From contig NZ_OAOP01000007.1 in NCBI RefSeq assembly GCF_900207585.1, positions 160,234-224,233 on the forward strand: 64,000 nucleotides of DNA, given 5' to 3'. Positions 37,090 to 47,510 of the stretch are shown here, piece after piece (the first letter of the stretch is position 1; each line of letters opens with the position of its first letter). This stretch comes from Bacillus oleivorans (lineage in GTDB: Bacteria > Bacillota > Bacilli > Bacillales > JC228). Under the pieces are notes generated by a model that was not told the origin of the DNA, did no database searches, and saw nothing but the letters and a program-made list of their open reading frames with translations. The translations under genes were made by a program, and so were the position numbers.

Positions 37090-38352
37090 TTGGATACTGT
37101 GATAGCCTTTATTCTTATATTTGGTTCACTCGTATTTTTCCATGAATTAGGGCATTTTGTTTTTGCAAAACGAGCCGGAATCTTATGTAGAGAATTCGCA
37201 ATCGGTTTTGGTCCAAAAATTTTATCCTTCAAAAAAGGGGAAACCCTTTATACAATCCGCTTACTGCCGATTGGCGGTTATGTGAGGATGGCTGGAGAAG
37301 ACCCAGAGGTTGTCGAAATAAAAGCTGGCTATCGCGTTGGATTGCAATTGAATGAAAAGGAAGAAGTTATCAAAATTATTCTGAATAAGAAGGATCAATA
37401 CGAAAACATTCGTTTAATGGAAGTGGAACAGGTTGAACTTGAACATGACCTCTTTATTGAGGGATACGTTGAAGATGAGGATGAAGATGTAAGAGTAAGA
37501 TATCCGATTCATCCAAGTGCAATTATGGTTGAAGATGACCAGGAAACAATGATCGCACCTTATAATCGACAATTTGCTTCCAAAACATTAGGTCAGCGTG
37601 CTATGACAATTTTTGCCGGTCCTATGATGAACTTTATCCTCGCATTTGTAATCTTTATCATTATTGGTTTTCTCCAAGGGGTTCCGATTGAGGATCCGGT
37701 ATTAGGAGAAATTACCGAAGACGGCGCTGCGAAAGAGGCTGGCCTGCGCGAAGGAGACGTTGTCCAATCGATTGACGGGGCAGAAGTGACCAATTGGACC
37801 GATATTATTGAAATTGTCCGAGATCATCCGGGTGAAGAAGTGACCTTTTCGATTGTCCGTGACGGAGAGATAATTGAACTGACTGTAGTCCCTCATGTGT
37901 TAGAGGAAAATGATCAGGAATATGGGCAAATCGGGGTTTATCGGCCATTTGAAAAAAATCCGTTATCCGTTGCAGAGTATGGTGTAACCGAAACGTATTT
38001 TTGGACAAAGCAAATAATATATATTTTAGGGAAAATGGTGACCGGTAATTTTTCCATTGAAATGCTGTCTGGCCCAGTAGGAATATACAAAAGTACTGAA
38101 GAAGTAGCCAATGCAGGGATTTACAATTTAATGAAATGGACCGCCCTGTTAAGCATCAATTTAGGAATCATGAATCTCTTGCCGATTCCAGCTTTAGATG
38201 GAGGCAGGCTCTTATTCTTTGCGGTTGAATTGGTGCGCGGAAAACCAATAGACCGACAAAAAGAGGGAATTGTTCATTTTATTGGATTTGCCTTGCTGAT
38301 GCTCCTTATGTTAGTTGTAACATGGAATGATATTCAGCGATTCTTCTTGTAA
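37090..38352 (+). CDS. rasP: RIP site-2 zinc metalloprotease RasP (RseP)
   Basis: 420 aa membrane protease. HELGH (residues 18-22) in the first helix and the LDG zinc ligand near residue 370 (NLLPIPALDGGRL) form the active site; a PDZ domain lies around residues 195-270. Cleaves anti-sigma factors (RsiW in B. subtilis), FtsL and signal peptides. TTG 37090 is preferred, since AAAGGTGG ends eight bases before it. GTG 37078 overlaps that site. No terminator was seen after it. Confidence 0.96.
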   Translation: MDTVIAFILIFGSLVFFHELGHFVFAKRAGILCREFAIGFGPKILSFKKGETLYTIRLLPIGGYVRMAGEDPEVVEIKAGYRVGLQLNEKEEVIKIILNKKDQYENIRLMEVEQVELEHDLFIEGYVEDEDEDVRVRYPIHPSAIMVEDDQETMIAPYNRQFASKTLGQRAMTIFAGPMMNFILAFVIFIIIGFLQGVPIEDPVLGEITEDGAAKEAGLREGDVVQSIDGAEVTNWTDIIEIVRDHPGEEVTFSIVRDGEIIELTVVPHVLEENDQEYGQIGVYRPFEKNPLSVAEYGVTETYFWTKQIIYILGKMVTGNFSIEMLSGPVGIYKSTEEVANAGIYNLMKWTALLSINLGIMNLLPIPALDGGRLLFFAVELVRGKPIDRQKEGIVHFIGFALLMLLMLVVTWNDIQRFFL

Positions 38353-38360
38353 GAAACTTT

Positions 38361-38598
38361 GGCTGTTTTCTTAAAGGTTGTTGCTATTACAGATACATTT
38401 TTTATGAAATAGGCATCAAGCAGTTGACATACACGAAGACTCATTTCCACTGCCTCATATAAATAATAGATAGTAGCAGTGGAAAGTGGGAAAAACGAGC
38501 CAGGCGAGACCCTGGAGCGAGAAGACTCGCGGGTGGCCCTCGGAAAGCGAAGTGTATTTCAACTGCGGTTTTTTGCAACAAACATATAAAAAACAGCC
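38361..38598 (+). mobile_element. MITE-like element upstream of proS
   Basis: 238 bp bounded by GGCTGTTTT (38361-38369) and AAAACAGCC (38590-38598). The terminal homology continues inward imperfectly (about 24 bp, including GTTGTTGC against GCAACAA). An internal 9-bp inverted repeat (TTTCCACTG 38444-38452, CAGTGGAAA 38477-38485) and a GC-rich GCCAGGCGAGACCCTGGAGC block follow. No transposase. Flanks share only ACTTT, so the target duplication is eroded or absent. This is the non-coding content of the rasP-proS gap. Confidence 0.75.
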
Positions 38599-38634
38599 TT
38601 CACTTTAAATGGGAATTTGGAGAGGTGCAATGAA

Positions 38635-40335
38635 ATGAAGCAAAGTATGTCGCTTATACCTACACTAAAAGAAACACCAGCTGATGCTGAAATTAAAAGT
38701 CATATTTATTTATTAAGAGCAGGGTTCATGAGACAAAATGCCAGCGGCGTTTATAGCTTTCTGCCGCTTGGCAAGAGAGTGCTTGCCAAAATAGAAAATA
38801 TTGTCCGTGAAGAAATGGACCGGGCGGGTGCTGCTGAAGTACTAATGTCGGCCTTACAGCCTGCTGAGCTTTGGCAAGAATCCGGAAGATGGTATTCTTA
38901 CGGACCAGAATTAATGCGATTAAAGGATCGTCATGAACGTGATTTTGCTTTGGGAGCTACCCATGAGGAAATGATTACGACGCTAGTACGTGATGAAATT
39001 AAATCTTATAAGCGGCTGCCATTAACGGTTTATCAAATTCAGTCAAAATTTCGGGATGAAAAACGGCCTCGATTTGGTTTGTTGCGGGGAAGAGAATTTC
39101 TCATGAAGGATGCGTATTCCTTTCATGCTGAAGCTTCCAGTTTAGATGACACCTATGAAAGAATGAAGGATGCCTATTCTGCGATTTTTAGCCGCTGCGG
39201 TCTAAATTTCCGTGCGGTTCTTGCTGATAGTGGCGCGATTGGCGGAAAAGACAATCATGAATTTATGGTTCTTTCCGAAATTGGAGAGGATACAATCGCT
39301 TACTCAGATTCAAGTGATTTTGCAGCCAATATCGAAATGGCGCCTGTTATAGATCAATATGAAAAAAGCTATGAAGCACCTCTTGAGCTTGAGAAAAAGG
39401 AAACACCGAATCAAAAAACGATTGAAGAAGTCAGTCAATTTTTCCAGTTAGACGCTTCGAAATGCATTAAATCCTTGTTATTTAAAACAGGAGAAGAGTT
39501 TGTATTAGTACTGGTTCGCGGCGACCATGAAGTCAATGATGTGAAGCTCAATCATTTACTGGATGGTCAAGAGACTGAACTCGCGACCCCTGAAGAAGTG
39601 AAGGAGCTTCTAGGCACCTCAATCGGTTCTTTAGGTCCAATTGGAGTCAAACAAGTAAAGATAATCGCCGATCATGCGGTTAAATATATCGTCAACGGTG
39701 TTTGCGGTGCCAATGAGGATGGCTACCACTTTATTAATGTGAATCCTGAACGTGATTTTTCCGAGACCGAATATCAAGATATCCGTCTGATTCAAGAAGG
39801 TGATCCTTCCCCTGATTCATTAGGAACAATCAAGTTTGCCAAAGGAATTGAAGTTGGACATGTCTTTAAGCTAGGAACGATTTACAGTGAAAAATTGAAT
39901 GCCGCTTTCCTAGACGAAAATGGAAAATCGAAGCCAATGATAATGGGTTGCTATGGAATAGGCGTTTCCCGATTAGTAGCTGCAATTGCGGAACAATTCT
40001 CTGACGAAAAAGGGCTTTTGTGGCCAGATGCGGTTGCACCATATCAAATTCATTTAATCGCAGTAAATCCTAAGGAAGAAGCCCAAAGCCGATTGGCCGA
40101 TGAACTATACAGTCAATTACAATCATTAGGCTATGAGGTCTTGTATGATGACAGACAGGAAAGACCTGGAGTCAAGTTTGCAGATTCAGATTTATTCGGG
40201 ATTCCGGTCCGATTAACAGTAGGAAAACAAGCTAGCGACGGTATTATTGAGTGGAAAGAGAGAAAAAATGGTGAGATGAAAGAAGTTAAGGTTGAAGCTC
40301 TCACCGAAGAATTAGCGAGCCGGTTTAAAAAATAA
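38635..40335 (+). CDS. proS: Prolyl-tRNA synthetase
   Basis: About 566 aa, bacterial type with the editing (INS) domain between class II motifs 2 and 3. Motif 1 region [24 protein letters not shown], motif 2 [26 protein letters not shown], motif 3 [17 protein letters not shown], anticodon-binding domain at the end. ATG 38635 follows GGAGAGGTG with 7-nt spacing; the TTG at 38617 is rejected. Flanked on both sides by MITE-like repeats. No T-box leader was found. Confidence 0.97.
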   Translation: MKQSMSLIPTLKETPADAEIKSHIYLLRAGFMRQNASGVYSFLPLGKRVLAKIENIVREEMDRAGAAEVLMSALQPAELWQESGRWYSYGPELMRLKDRHERDFALGATHEEMITTLVRDEIKSYKRLPLTVYQIQSKFRDEKRPRFGLLRGREFLMKDAYSFHAEASSLDDTYERMKDAYSAIFSRCGLNFRAVLADSGAIGGKDNHEFMVLSEIGEDTIAYSDSSDFAANIEMAPVIDQYEKSYEAPLELEKKETPNQKTIEEVSQFFQLDASKCIKSLLFKTGEEFVLVLVRGDHEVNDVKLNHLLDGQETELATPEEVKELLGTSIGSLGPIGVKQVKIIADHAVKYIVNGVCGANEDGYHFINVNPERDFSETEYQDIRLIQEGDPSPDSLGTIKFAKGIEVGHVFKLGTIYSEKLNAAFLDENGKSKPMIMGCYGIGVSRLVAAIAEQFSDEKGLLWPDAVAPYQIHLIAVNPKEEAQSRLADELYSQLQSLGYEVLYDDRQERPGVKFADSDLFGIPVRLTVGKQASDGIIEWKERKNGEMKEVKVEALTEELASRFKK

Positions 40336-40342
40336 TAAAGCT

Positions 40343-40375
40343 AAAGCCAGCACCCTGTTGCTGGCTTTTCTTTTT
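40343..40375 (+). terminator. Terminator of proS
   Basis: AAAGCCAGCA (40343-40352) pairs with TGCTGGCTTT (40359-40368), loop CCCTGT, then a T-rich tail. The MITE at 40382 is inserted just beyond. Confidence 0.92.
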
Positions 40376-40494
40376 ACTTTAGGCTGTTTTCGCAAAGATT
40401 GTTGCTACCCGAATATATTTTTTTAACTGAAATGGAACGGACGTGTTTGGCTCCATTAAAAAACAACAAAGTTTTCGAAAACAGCCTTACTTTA
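40374..40494 (+). mobile_element. MITE with 8-bp target duplication, downstream of proS
   Basis: A 105-bp element (40382-40486) with ~25-bp imperfect terminal inverted repeats starting GGCTGTTTTCG, flanked by a perfect direct repeat TTACTTTA (40374-40381 and 40487-40494). No coding capacity. The ends match those of the larger element at 38361-38598. An 8-bp duplication and GGCT ends would fit mobilisation by an ISL3-like or related transposase, which is an inference. Confidence 0.85.
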
Positions 40495-40514
40495 TAAGTG
40501 AAAATTTTTTATTT

Positions 40515-40531
40515 AAAAGGGGAACCCTTTT
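40515..40531 (+). other. Small hairpin between the MITE and polC
   Basis: AAAAGGG and CCCTTTT pair around GAA. The upstream and downstream A/T flanks could allow a weak bidirectional terminator, but the T-run is short. Confidence 0.35.
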
Positions 40532-40601
40532 ACATCGCATGATGCCCCTTCATTCAGCAGATTTTCAGTAAGATTGATAGAAGAACAGACTTAGAACGTG
40601 T

Positions 40602-40609
40602 GATATAAT
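40602..40609 (+). promoter_or_regulatory. Extended -10 promoter of polC
   Basis: TGATATAAT-type element (TG at 40601-40602, TATAAT at 40604-40609) without a clear -35 box. The predicted start near 40616 lies after ATG 40608, which supports ATG 40644 as the true polC start. Confidence 0.6.
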
Positions 40610-40643
40610 GTCGAAAGAACATAGAAATAAGAGGTGGAAAGAA

Positions 40644-43600
40644 ATGAGTGATCACCTTCCAGAACAAAAGCAGCATTTTCAAATTCTATTAGATCAGCTA
40701 AAGCTGGTGGATGACGCTACTGTTTTAGCATTTAAGGATGCAAAAATCATAAAGCTTGAAATCGAGCGATCAAAAAAAATATGGCATTTTTCGTTTCATT
40801 TTACTTCGGTTATTCCAAGTACACTCTTCCAGCTATTCATTTCAAAGCTAAGAGATACTTTTTCCCATATAGCGAAAATATCATTTGCCATTTCCACGGA
40901 TGACAAAGACGTTACCCGAGAGCAAATCATAGATTACTGGAAACTAGTCTTACAAGAATTGGAGGGAATCGCACCGCCAATCCTCCATCGTTTAACAGAG
41001 CAAGTACCTCAATTAAAAGGGAATAAGGTTCTGGTTTCAGTTGCAAACGATACAGAATTGCTAGCGTTAAAGCGTAAATATGGTGACATGATTAAAGAGG
41101 TATATGAAAGCTTTGGTTTTCCAAGCTTTGTCTTAGAGTTCCAGCTCAAAGAAGAATCTAACTCAAAGGAAGAATACGAGAAGTTTCTGATGGAAAAACA
41201 AAAAGAAGACGAACAGCGGGCATTGCTTGCGATGCAAGAACAACAAAAGCAGGCAGATCAGGCTAGTGATGATAAGCCGCAAGGTCCGATTACGATCGGG
41301 TATACCATAAAAAATGATGAAGAATTCAAGAAATTAATAGATATTGTCGATGAGGAAAGAAGAGTTGCAATCGAAGGCTACATATTTGATGCGGAAACAA
41401 AAGAGCTTAGGAGCGGGCGTACTTTACTAACGTTTAAAATAACTGATTATACAAGCTCATTAATGGTTAAAATGTTCTCGCGTGATAAGGAAGATGCTAG
41501 AATCTTAGAAATGATTCAGAAGGGGATGTGGGTCCGTGTCCGCGGCAGCATTCAAAATGATACATTTGTCCGGGATTTAGTGATGATTGCCAATGACATT
41601 AACGAGATTCCAACGCCAACTAGAGAAGATACTGTTCCAGAAGGGGAAAAACGGGTTGAATTGCATGCCCACTCGCCAATGAGTCAAATGGATGCTGTTT
41701 CAAGCATTTCATCACTCATTGCCCAGGCTAAAAAATGGGGACACAAAGCGATTGCAATCACAGACCATGCTGTGGCTCAATCGTTCCCGGAAGCCTTTAG
41801 TGCCTCGAAAAAACACGGGATTAAGGTTCTTTACGGGATTGAAGCTAATTTAATCGACGATGGTGTTCCGATCGCCTATAATCCAGACAAGCGTTTGCTG
41901 CAAGACGCTACGTATGTTGTTTTTGATGTTGAAACAACCGGTCTGTCAGCGGTTTATGACACAGTTATTGAATTAGCCGCTGTCAAAATGAGGGATGGAG
42001 AAATTATCGATCGCTTTGAATCATTTGCGAATCCTCATCACCCATTATCCGCAACAACGATTGACTTGACAGGAATTACGGATGAAATGGTGAAGGATGC
42101 GCCTGATCCAGAGGAAGTAATTGCGAGATTCAGAGAATGGGTAGCAGACGATATTTTAGTTGCGCATAATGCCTCATTTGATATGGGATTCTTAAATGTC
42201 GGCTATAAAAAGATTGGCTTCCCAAAAGCGGGGAATCCGGTTATTGATACACTAGAGCTAGCTCGTTTTTTATATCCGGAATTAAAAAATCACCGTCTGA
42301 ATACTTTGGCGAAAAAATTTGACGTCGAACTGACTCAGCACCACCGGGCAATATATGATGCAGAAGCTACCGGTTATCTGCTTGCGAAAATGTTAAAAGA
42401 TGCCCTTAATAAGGGAATTGAATATCATGATCAGCTTAATGATTTTATGGGGGAAGGTACGGCGTGGCAGCGTTCAAGACCGTCACATTGTACATTACTC
42501 GCGCAAAACGATGTGGGATTAAAGAATTTATTTAAATTGATCTCGATCTCGCATATGGATTACTTTTACCGTGTTCCAAGAATCCCGAGATCCGTTCTTG
42601 TTAATCACAGGGAAGGGATATTAGTAGGGTCCGGCTGTGATAAGGGAGAAGTTTTTGAAAGTTTAATGCAAAAGTCTCCTGAAGAAGCAGAAGAAACTGC
42701 GAAATTTTACGACTACATCGAGGTACACCCGAAAGAGGTTTACGAACATTTAATTGAGCTTGAACTGGTGAAGGATCAGACCGCTCTTGAAGACATTATC
42801 AAAAAATTGGTGACTATGGGTGACAGGTTAGGGGTCCCAGTTTGTGCCACTGGAAATGTGCATTACTTAAACCCAGAAGATCATATTTACCGTGAAATTT
42901 TAGTTCGCTCTCAAGGAGGAGCCAATCCGCTAAATCGGCATAAGCTTCCGAACGTTCATTTTAGAACAACGCAAGAAATGCTAGAATCCTTTGCTTTCCT
43001 TGGTTTGGAAAAAGCGAAAGAAATCGTAGTTCATAATCCGAATCAGATAGCGGATTTGATCGAAGAGATTAAGCCGATTAAAGATGACCTCTATACGCCT
43101 AAAATTGAAGGGGCTGACGAAGAGATTCGGCAAAAAAGCTATGAAATGGCGCGAAGCATTTATGGAGACGAGCTCCCTGAAATCGTCGAAGCCCGCTTAG
43201 AGAAAGAATTAAAAAGTATTATTGGCCATGGATTCGCCGTTATCTATTTAATCTCTCATAAACTTGTAAAAAAATCACTGAATGACGGATATCTGGTCGG
43301 TTCGCGGGGCTCGGTAGGTTCTTCATTAGTGGCAACGATGACAGAGATTACCGAAGTGAATCCACTTCCTCCGCATTATGTCTGTCCAAAATGTAAGCAT
43401 TCTGTATTCTTTAATGACGGAAGTGTCGGTTCTGGTTTTGACTTGCCAGATAAAAACTGTCCAGAGTGCGGGGCATCCTATAAAAAAGATGGACATGATA
43501 TTCCATTTGAAACCTTCCTAGGCTTTAAAGGAGATAAGGTTCCAGATATTGACTTGAACTTCTCCGGGGAATATCAGCCACGAGCCCATAACTACACAAA

Positions 43601-44963
43601 AGAATTATTTGGTGAGGATTATGTCTATCGGGCAGGAACAATCGGTACTGTCGCAGATAAGACAGCTTACGGGTATGTCAAAGGGTATATGAATGACAAT
43701 AACCTGATGCTGCGAAATGCAGAAGTAGACCGATTAGCAAGAGGCTGTACAGGTGTAAAAAGAACTACTGGCCAACACCCTGGCGGAATCATTGTCGTAC
43801 CGGATTATATGGACATTTACGACTTTTCGCCGATTCAATATCCTGCAGATGATCGAACATCTGAGTGGAGAACAACCCATTTTGATTTCCATTCAATCCA
43901 TGATAATTTATTAAAGCTCGATATTCTCGGACACGATGATCCAACTGTAATCCGGATGCTGCAGGATTTAAGCGGAATTGATCCAAAGACAATTCCGACA
44001 GATGATCCCGAGGTTATGAAGATTTTCAGCGGAACTGAAACATTGGGAGTCACAGAAGAACAGATTATGTGTAAAACCGGAACACTCGGAATCCCTGAAT
44101 TCGGGACACGTTTCGTCCGGCAAATGCTGGAAGATACAAAACCAACAACATTTTCTGAGCTTGTGCAAATTTCAGGTCTTTCCCATGGAACAGATGTATG
44201 GCTTGGCAATGCACAGGAGCTGATTCATAACGGTACATGTACGCTCAGTGAAGTAATCGGATGTCGTGATGATATTATGGTGTATTTAATTTACCAGGGC
44301 TTAGAACCATCACTTGCCTTTAAAATTATGGAATCGGTCCGTAAAGGAAAGGGGTTAACCCCTGAAATGGAAGAGGAAATGATTAAGCAAGACGTACCTG
44401 AATGGTATATCGATTCATGCAAAAAAATTAAATACATGTTCCCGAAAGCCCATGCCGCCGCATATGTATTGATGGCGGTACGGATAGCTTACTTTAAAGT
44501 GCATCATCCGCTTCTTTATTACGCAACTTACTTTACAGTACGGGCGGAAGATTTCGATATTGAGGCGATGGTAAGAGGCTCTAATGCTATTCGTGCCAAA
44601 ATTGAAGAAATTCAAGCAAAAGGTCTTGATGCTTCGACAAAAGAAAAGAATCTATTGACGGTCCTTGAACTGGCATTAGAGATGTGTGAACGAGGCTTTT
44701 CTTTCCAAAAAGTTGATTTATACCGTTCGCATGCGAGTCAGTTTGTAATTGACGGTAATTCTCTCATTCCGCCATTTAATTCAATTCCTGGCCTTGGGAC
44801 AAATGCCGCATTAAATATCGTTAAAGCGCGTGAAGATAGAGAGTTCTTATCTAAAGAGGACTTGCAGCAAAGAGGAAAGGTATCGAAAACCATTATGGAA
44901 TATCTCGATAATCAAGGCTGTTTAGAAGCTCTCCCTGAGCAGAATCAGCTGTCGTTGTTTTAG
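40644..44963 (+). CDS. polC: DNA polymerase III alpha subunit, PolC type
   Basis: About 1439 aa, the Gram-positive replicative polymerase. In order: N-terminal domain, OB fold, PHP domain split by the exonuclease ([15 protein letters not shown] near residue 338; FDVETTG proofreading motif near 427), a zinc-binding region CPKC...CPECG (near 913-943), palm with PDIDLNFSG (acidic residues ~968/970), fingers and C-terminal OB fold, ending in NQLSLF, the sliding-clamp binding motif. ATG 40644 follows AGAGGTGG. Confidence 0.98.
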   Translation: MSDHLPEQKQHFQILLDQLKLVDDATVLAFKDAKIIKLEIERSKKIWHFSFHFTSVIPSTLFQLFISKLRDTFSHIAKISFAISTDDKDVTREQIIDYWKLVLQELEGIAPPILHRLTEQVPQLKGNKVLVSVANDTELLALKRKYGDMIKEVYESFGFPSFVLEFQLKEESNSKEEYEKFLMEKQKEDEQRALLAMQEQQKQADQASDDKPQGPITIGYTIKNDEEFKKLIDIVDEERRVAIEGYIFDAETKELRSGRTLLTFKITDYTSSLMVKMFSRDKEDARILEMIQKGMWVRVRGSIQNDTFVRDLVMIANDINEIPTPTREDTVPEGEKRVELHAHSPMSQMDAVSSISSLIAQAKKWGHKAIAITDHAVAQSFPEAFSASKKHGIKVLYGIEANLIDDGVPIAYNPDKRLLQDATYVVFDVETTGLSAVYDTVIELAAVKMRDGEIIDRFESFANPHHPLSATTIDLTGITDEMVKDAPDPEEVIARFREWVADDILVAHNASFDMGFLNVGYKKIGFPKAGNPVIDTLELARFLYPELKNHRLNTLAKKFDVELTQHHRAIYDAEATGYLLAKMLKDALNKGIEYHDQLNDFMGEGTAWQRSRPSHCTLLAQNDVGLKNLFKLISISHMDYFYRVPRIPRSVLVNHREGILVGSGCDKGEVFESLMQKSPEEAEETAKFYDYIEVHPKEVYEHLIELELVKDQTALEDIIKKLVTMGDRLGVPVCATGNVHYLNPEDHIYREILVRSQGGANPLNRHKLPNVHFRTTQEMLESFAFLGLEKAKEIVVHNPNQIADLIEEIKPIKDDLYTPKIEGADEEIRQKSYEMARSIYGDELPEIVEARLEKELKSIIGHGFAVIYLISHKLVKKSLNDGYLVGSRGSVGSSLVATMTEITEVNPLPPHYVCPKCKHSVFFNDGSVGSGFDLPDKNCPECGASYKKDGHDIPFETFLGFKGDKVPDIDLNFSGEYQPRAHNYTKELFGEDYVYRAGTIGTVADKTAYGYVKGYMNDNNLMLRNAEVDRLARGCTGVKRTTGQHPGGIIVVPDYMDIYDFSPIQYPADDRTSEWRTTHFDFHSIHDNLLKLDILGHDDPTVIRMLQDLSGIDPKTIPTDDPEVMKIFSGTETLGVTEEQIMCKTGTLGIPEFGTRFVRQMLEDTKPTTFSELVQISGLSHGTDVWLGNAQELIHNGTCTLSEVIGCRDDIMVYLIYQGLEPSLAFKIMESVRKGKGLTPEMEEEMIKQDVPEWYIDSCKKIKYMFPKAHAAAYVLMAVRIAYFKVHHPLLYYATYFTVRAEDFDIEAMVRGSNAIRAKIEEIQAKGLDASTKEKNLLTVLELALEMCERGFSFQKVDLYRSHASQFVIDGNSLIPPFNSIPGLGTNAALNIVKAREDREFLSKEDLQQRGKVSKTIMEYLDNQGCLEALPEQNQLSLF

Positions 44964-45023
44964 GTCAGGCTTGCGGTAAATTTAACAATGCAGGTCTGCG
45001 AGAAGCCATTCAATTGGGCAGTC

Positions 45024-45052
45024 TTGCGTTAACTGCCTGTTTATGGTATATT
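45024..45052 (+). promoter_or_regulatory. Promoter of the rimP-nusA-infB operon
   Basis: -35 TTGCGT (45024-45029), 17 nt, -10 TATATT (45047-45052). A GGCAGT/ACTGCC inverted repeat overlaps the -35 region. The -35 is weak, so confidence is moderate. Confidence 0.5.
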
Positions 45053-45085
45053 TCAATTGGTAATACTACAGAAAACTTTCGGACC

Positions 45086-45107
45086 AAGAGTGGGGAAACC
45101 CACTCTT
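45086..45107 (+). promoter_or_regulatory. GAAA-tetraloop hairpin in the rimP leader
   Basis: AAGAGTGGG (45086-45094) pairs perfectly with CCCACTCTT (45099-45107) around a GAAA loop. It is followed only by TCGTATTG, so termination would be weak. It lies in the ~160-nt leader of the nusA operon. Either a residual polC terminator or a leader control element. Confidence 0.55.
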
Positions 45108-45210
45108 TCGTATTGTTGTAAGATTTTTCAGGAAAAATAACCTTACAAGATGTGTTTCATTGATCAAAGGATAAATGGAACAGCTGACATAAAAGTAAGG
45201 AGGGATCATG

Positions 45211-45681
45211 ATGAGCAAGGTAACGGAAATTGTTGAAAGTTTAAGCTTACCCATTTTAGAACAATTACAGTTAGAGCTTGTTGATATTGAATACGTAAAG
45301 GAAGGTCCTAATTGGTTTCTTCGCCTATATGTGGATAAGGATACAGGTGTCGACATTGAAGAATGTGGTATTGTTAGTGAAAGGCTTAGCGAAAAATTGG
45401 ATGAAGTCGATCCGATCACGCATCCATATTTTTTAGAAGTATCTTCACCTGGCGCCGAAAGGCCTTTGAAGAAGCCTGAACATTTTCAAAAGGCGATTGG
45501 TAAACATGTACATATCAAAACATATGAACCAATTGATAATGAAAAAGTGTTTGAAGGAAAACTCATATCCTTCGACGGTAATGAGTTAACTGTTGAATAC
45601 AAGGTGAAAACGAGAGCGAAAACCGTAACCATTCCTCTTGAAAAAGTGGCCAAAGCAAGACTGGCGGTTACATTTTCGTAA
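45211..45681 (+). CDS. rimP: Ribosome maturation factor RimP
   Basis: 156 aa, the usual length. Contains [49 protein letters not shown] and [15 protein letters not shown]. Needed for 30S assembly. ATG 45211 has 6-nt spacing from AAGGAGGG; the adjacent ATG 45208 is possible. First gene of the nusA operon. Confidence 0.96.
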   Translation: MSKVTEIVESLSLPILEQLQLELVDIEYVKEGPNWFLRLYVDKDTGVDIEECGIVSERLSEKLDEVDPITHPYFLEVSSPGAERPLKKPEHFQKAIGKHVHIKTYEPIDNEKVFEGKLISFDGNELTVEYKVKTRAKTVTIPLEKVAKARLAVTFS

Positions 45682-45753
45682 ATCTGGTCAGCCATTTCTT
45701 ATTCTGACCTGAAAGAACTTACGATTTTCCAAATTTGAAGGGGGATGTATGTC

Positions 45754-46884
45754 ATGAGCAGTGAATTGTTAGATGCGTTAACGCTGCTTGAAAAAGAAAA
45801 AGGAATTTCAAGAGATGTTATTGTTGAAGCCATAGAAGCTGCTTTAGTTTCAGCGTATCGAAGAAATTTCAACCAAGCTCAAAATGTTAGAGTTGATTTA
45901 AATCTAGAAAAAGGAACTATGCGTGTTTTTGCCAGAAAAGATGTCGTAGAAACCGTAGAAGATCCGCGTCTTGAAATCTCGCTGGAAGATGCAAAAGAAC
46001 TTAGCCCTAATTATGAGGTTGGGGATGTCGTTGAATTAGAAGTAACGCCTCGAAATTTTGGAAGAATCGCTGCTCAAACAGCCAAACAAGTAGTGACCCA
46101 AAGAGTTCGAGAAGCAGAAAGAGGCATAATTTACTCTGAATTTGCTGACCGGGAAGAAGATATCATGACCGGGATTGTGCAAAGACAAGACGGAAAATTC
46201 ACGTATGTCGCTCTTGGTAAAATTGAAGCCTTGCTTCCTTTTAGTGAACAAATGCCAAATGAGTCGTATGAACCTCATACACGAATGAAAGTATTTATTA
46301 CAAAAGTTGAAAAGACCACGAAGGGGCCGCAAATTTTTGTATCAAGAACACACCCGGGTCTTTTAAAACGTTTGTTTGAGATTGAAGTTCCTGAAATTTT
46401 TGACGGGACGGTAGAAATTATGTCTGTGGCACGTGAAGCGGGAGACCGCTCTAAAATCTCGGTTCATGCAGATAATCCAGAAGTCGATCCTGTTGGAGCT
46501 TGCGTTGGACCTAAAGGATCACGTGTTCAAGCAATTGTAAACGAGTTAAAAGGCGAAAAAATTGATATTGTGAAATGGTCCGAAGATCCGGTAGAATTTG
46601 TTGCCAATGCGTTAAGTCCATCAAAAGTACTCGATGTCATTGTCGATGAAGATGAAAAAGCTACAACTGTGATTGTACCGGACTATCAGCTTTCTCTCGC
46701 GATAGGGAAACGCGGTCAAAATGCTAGATTAGCCGCAAAGCTAACAGGCTGGAAGATCGATATAAAAAGTGAAACAGATGCTAGAGAGTTAGGGATTTAT
46801 CCGCGTGCAAATGCGAATGATTATGACTCAACTTACGAAGATAATGAATACGATGAATTTGATGATTTAATGGAAGATGAATAA
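45754..46884 (+). CDS. nusA: Transcription termination/antitermination factor NusA
   Basis: 376 aa. N-terminal RNA polymerase-binding domain (SSELLDALTLLEKEKGISRDVIVEAIEAALVSAYRR), S1 domain, KH1 (GACVGPKGSRVQAIVNELKGEKIDIV) and KH2 (LAIGKRGQNARLAAKLTGWKIDI), then a short acidic D/E/Y-rich tail. Binds RNA polymerase and nascent RNA. ATG 45754 gives the conserved MSSELLDAL start; ATG 45745 touches the ribosome binding site. Confidence 0.98.
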   Translation: MSSELLDALTLLEKEKGISRDVIVEAIEAALVSAYRRNFNQAQNVRVDLNLEKGTMRVFARKDVVETVEDPRLEISLEDAKELSPNYEVGDVVELEVTPRNFGRIAAQTAKQVVTQRVREAERGIIYSEFADREEDIMTGIVQRQDGKFTYVALGKIEALLPFSEQMPNESYEPHTRMKVFITKVEKTTKGPQIFVSRTHPGLLKRLFEIEVPEIFDGTVEIMSVAREAGDRSKISVHADNPEVDPVGACVGPKGSRVQAIVNELKGEKIDIVKWSEDPVEFVANALSPSKVLDVIVDEDEKATTVIVPDYQLSLAIGKRGQNARLAAKLTGWKIDIKSETDARELGIYPRANANDYDSTYEDNEYDEFDDLMEDE

Positions 46885-46906
46885 TCACATAAAGAGGTGA
46901 GTGGTG

Positions 46907-47179
46907 ATGGCTGTCCAAAAAAAGATCCCTCTCAGAAAATGTGTAGCGACAGGTGAAATGAAGCCGAAGAAAGAGATGATCCGTGTCGTCCGGTCAAAAG
47001 AAGGATTGGTTGAAGTCGATCCAACCGGGAAAAAATCTGGCAGAGGTGCTTATCTTTCAAAAACTAGGATTGCGGTTGAAACCGCAAAAAAGAAAAATGT
47101 TCTCGCCCATCACCTAGAAGCAAACGTGCCAGATGAAGTGTACGAAGAACTCTTGAAATTTGTTGAAAAGGAGAGCTAG
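46907..47179 (+). CDS. rnpM: RNase P modulator RnpM (YlxR)
   Basis: 90 aa. Conserved KKIPLRKCVATGEMKPKKEMIRVVR and DPTGKKSGRGAYLSKT. A small RNA-binding protein of the YlxR family, reported to bind RNase P RNA in B. subtilis. ATG 46907 follows AAAGAGGTGA; GTG starts at 46901 and 46904 are too near. In the nusA-infB operon as expected. Confidence 0.95.
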   Translation: MAVQKKIPLRKCVATGEMKPKKEMIRVVRSKEGLVEVDPTGKKSGRGAYLSKTRIAVETAKKKNVLAHHLEANVPDEVYEELLKFVEKES

Positions 47180-47186
47180 TCTCTTC

Positions 47187-47495
47187 ATGACTCAAAACAA
47201 TTGGATGTCCCTATTGGGACTTGCAAACCGTGCAAGAAAAGTAGTCTCAGGCGAAGAAAGTGTGATTCAGGAAGTAAGGAGAGGTAAAGCAAAGTTAGTC
47301 CTCTTAGCGAAAGACGCTTCCGCCAATACAATGAAAAAAGTGCTCGATAAATGTAAGTATTATCAAGTCCCAGTTTGTATGGTAGAAAGTCGCTACAAGT
47401 TAGGCCACTCCATCGGCAAGCCTGCACGGGTTATAGTATGTGTCACGGATGGGGGGTTTGCTAATAGTGTAAGGAGACTGCTTGAGGAAATTTAG
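47187..47495 (+). CDS. rplGA: L7Ae-family RNA-binding protein RplGA (YlxQ)
   Basis: 102 aa. L7Ae/L30e fold: LLGLANRARKVVSGEESVIQEVRRGKAKLVLLAKDASANTMKKVLDKCKYYQVP. Related B. subtilis proteins bind kink-turn RNA. ATG 47187 is preferred to the TTG at 47160, which lies within rnpM. Ribosome binding site AAGGAGAG is ~11 nt away. Confidence 0.94.
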   Translation: MTQNNWMSLLGLANRARKVVSGEESVIQEVRRGKAKLVLLAKDASANTMKKVLDKCKYYQVPVCMVESRYKLGHSIGKPARVIVCVTDGGFANSVRRLLEEI

Positions 47496-47510
47496 CGGGG
47501 GTGAAGTATT

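Noticed and set aside
38490..38570. GCGGGTGGCCC stretch resembling a T-box antiterminator sequence upstream of proS
   Set aside because: The canonical GGGTGGNACCGCG is not met, there is no stem I or specifier loop, and the sequence belongs to the interspersed repeat.
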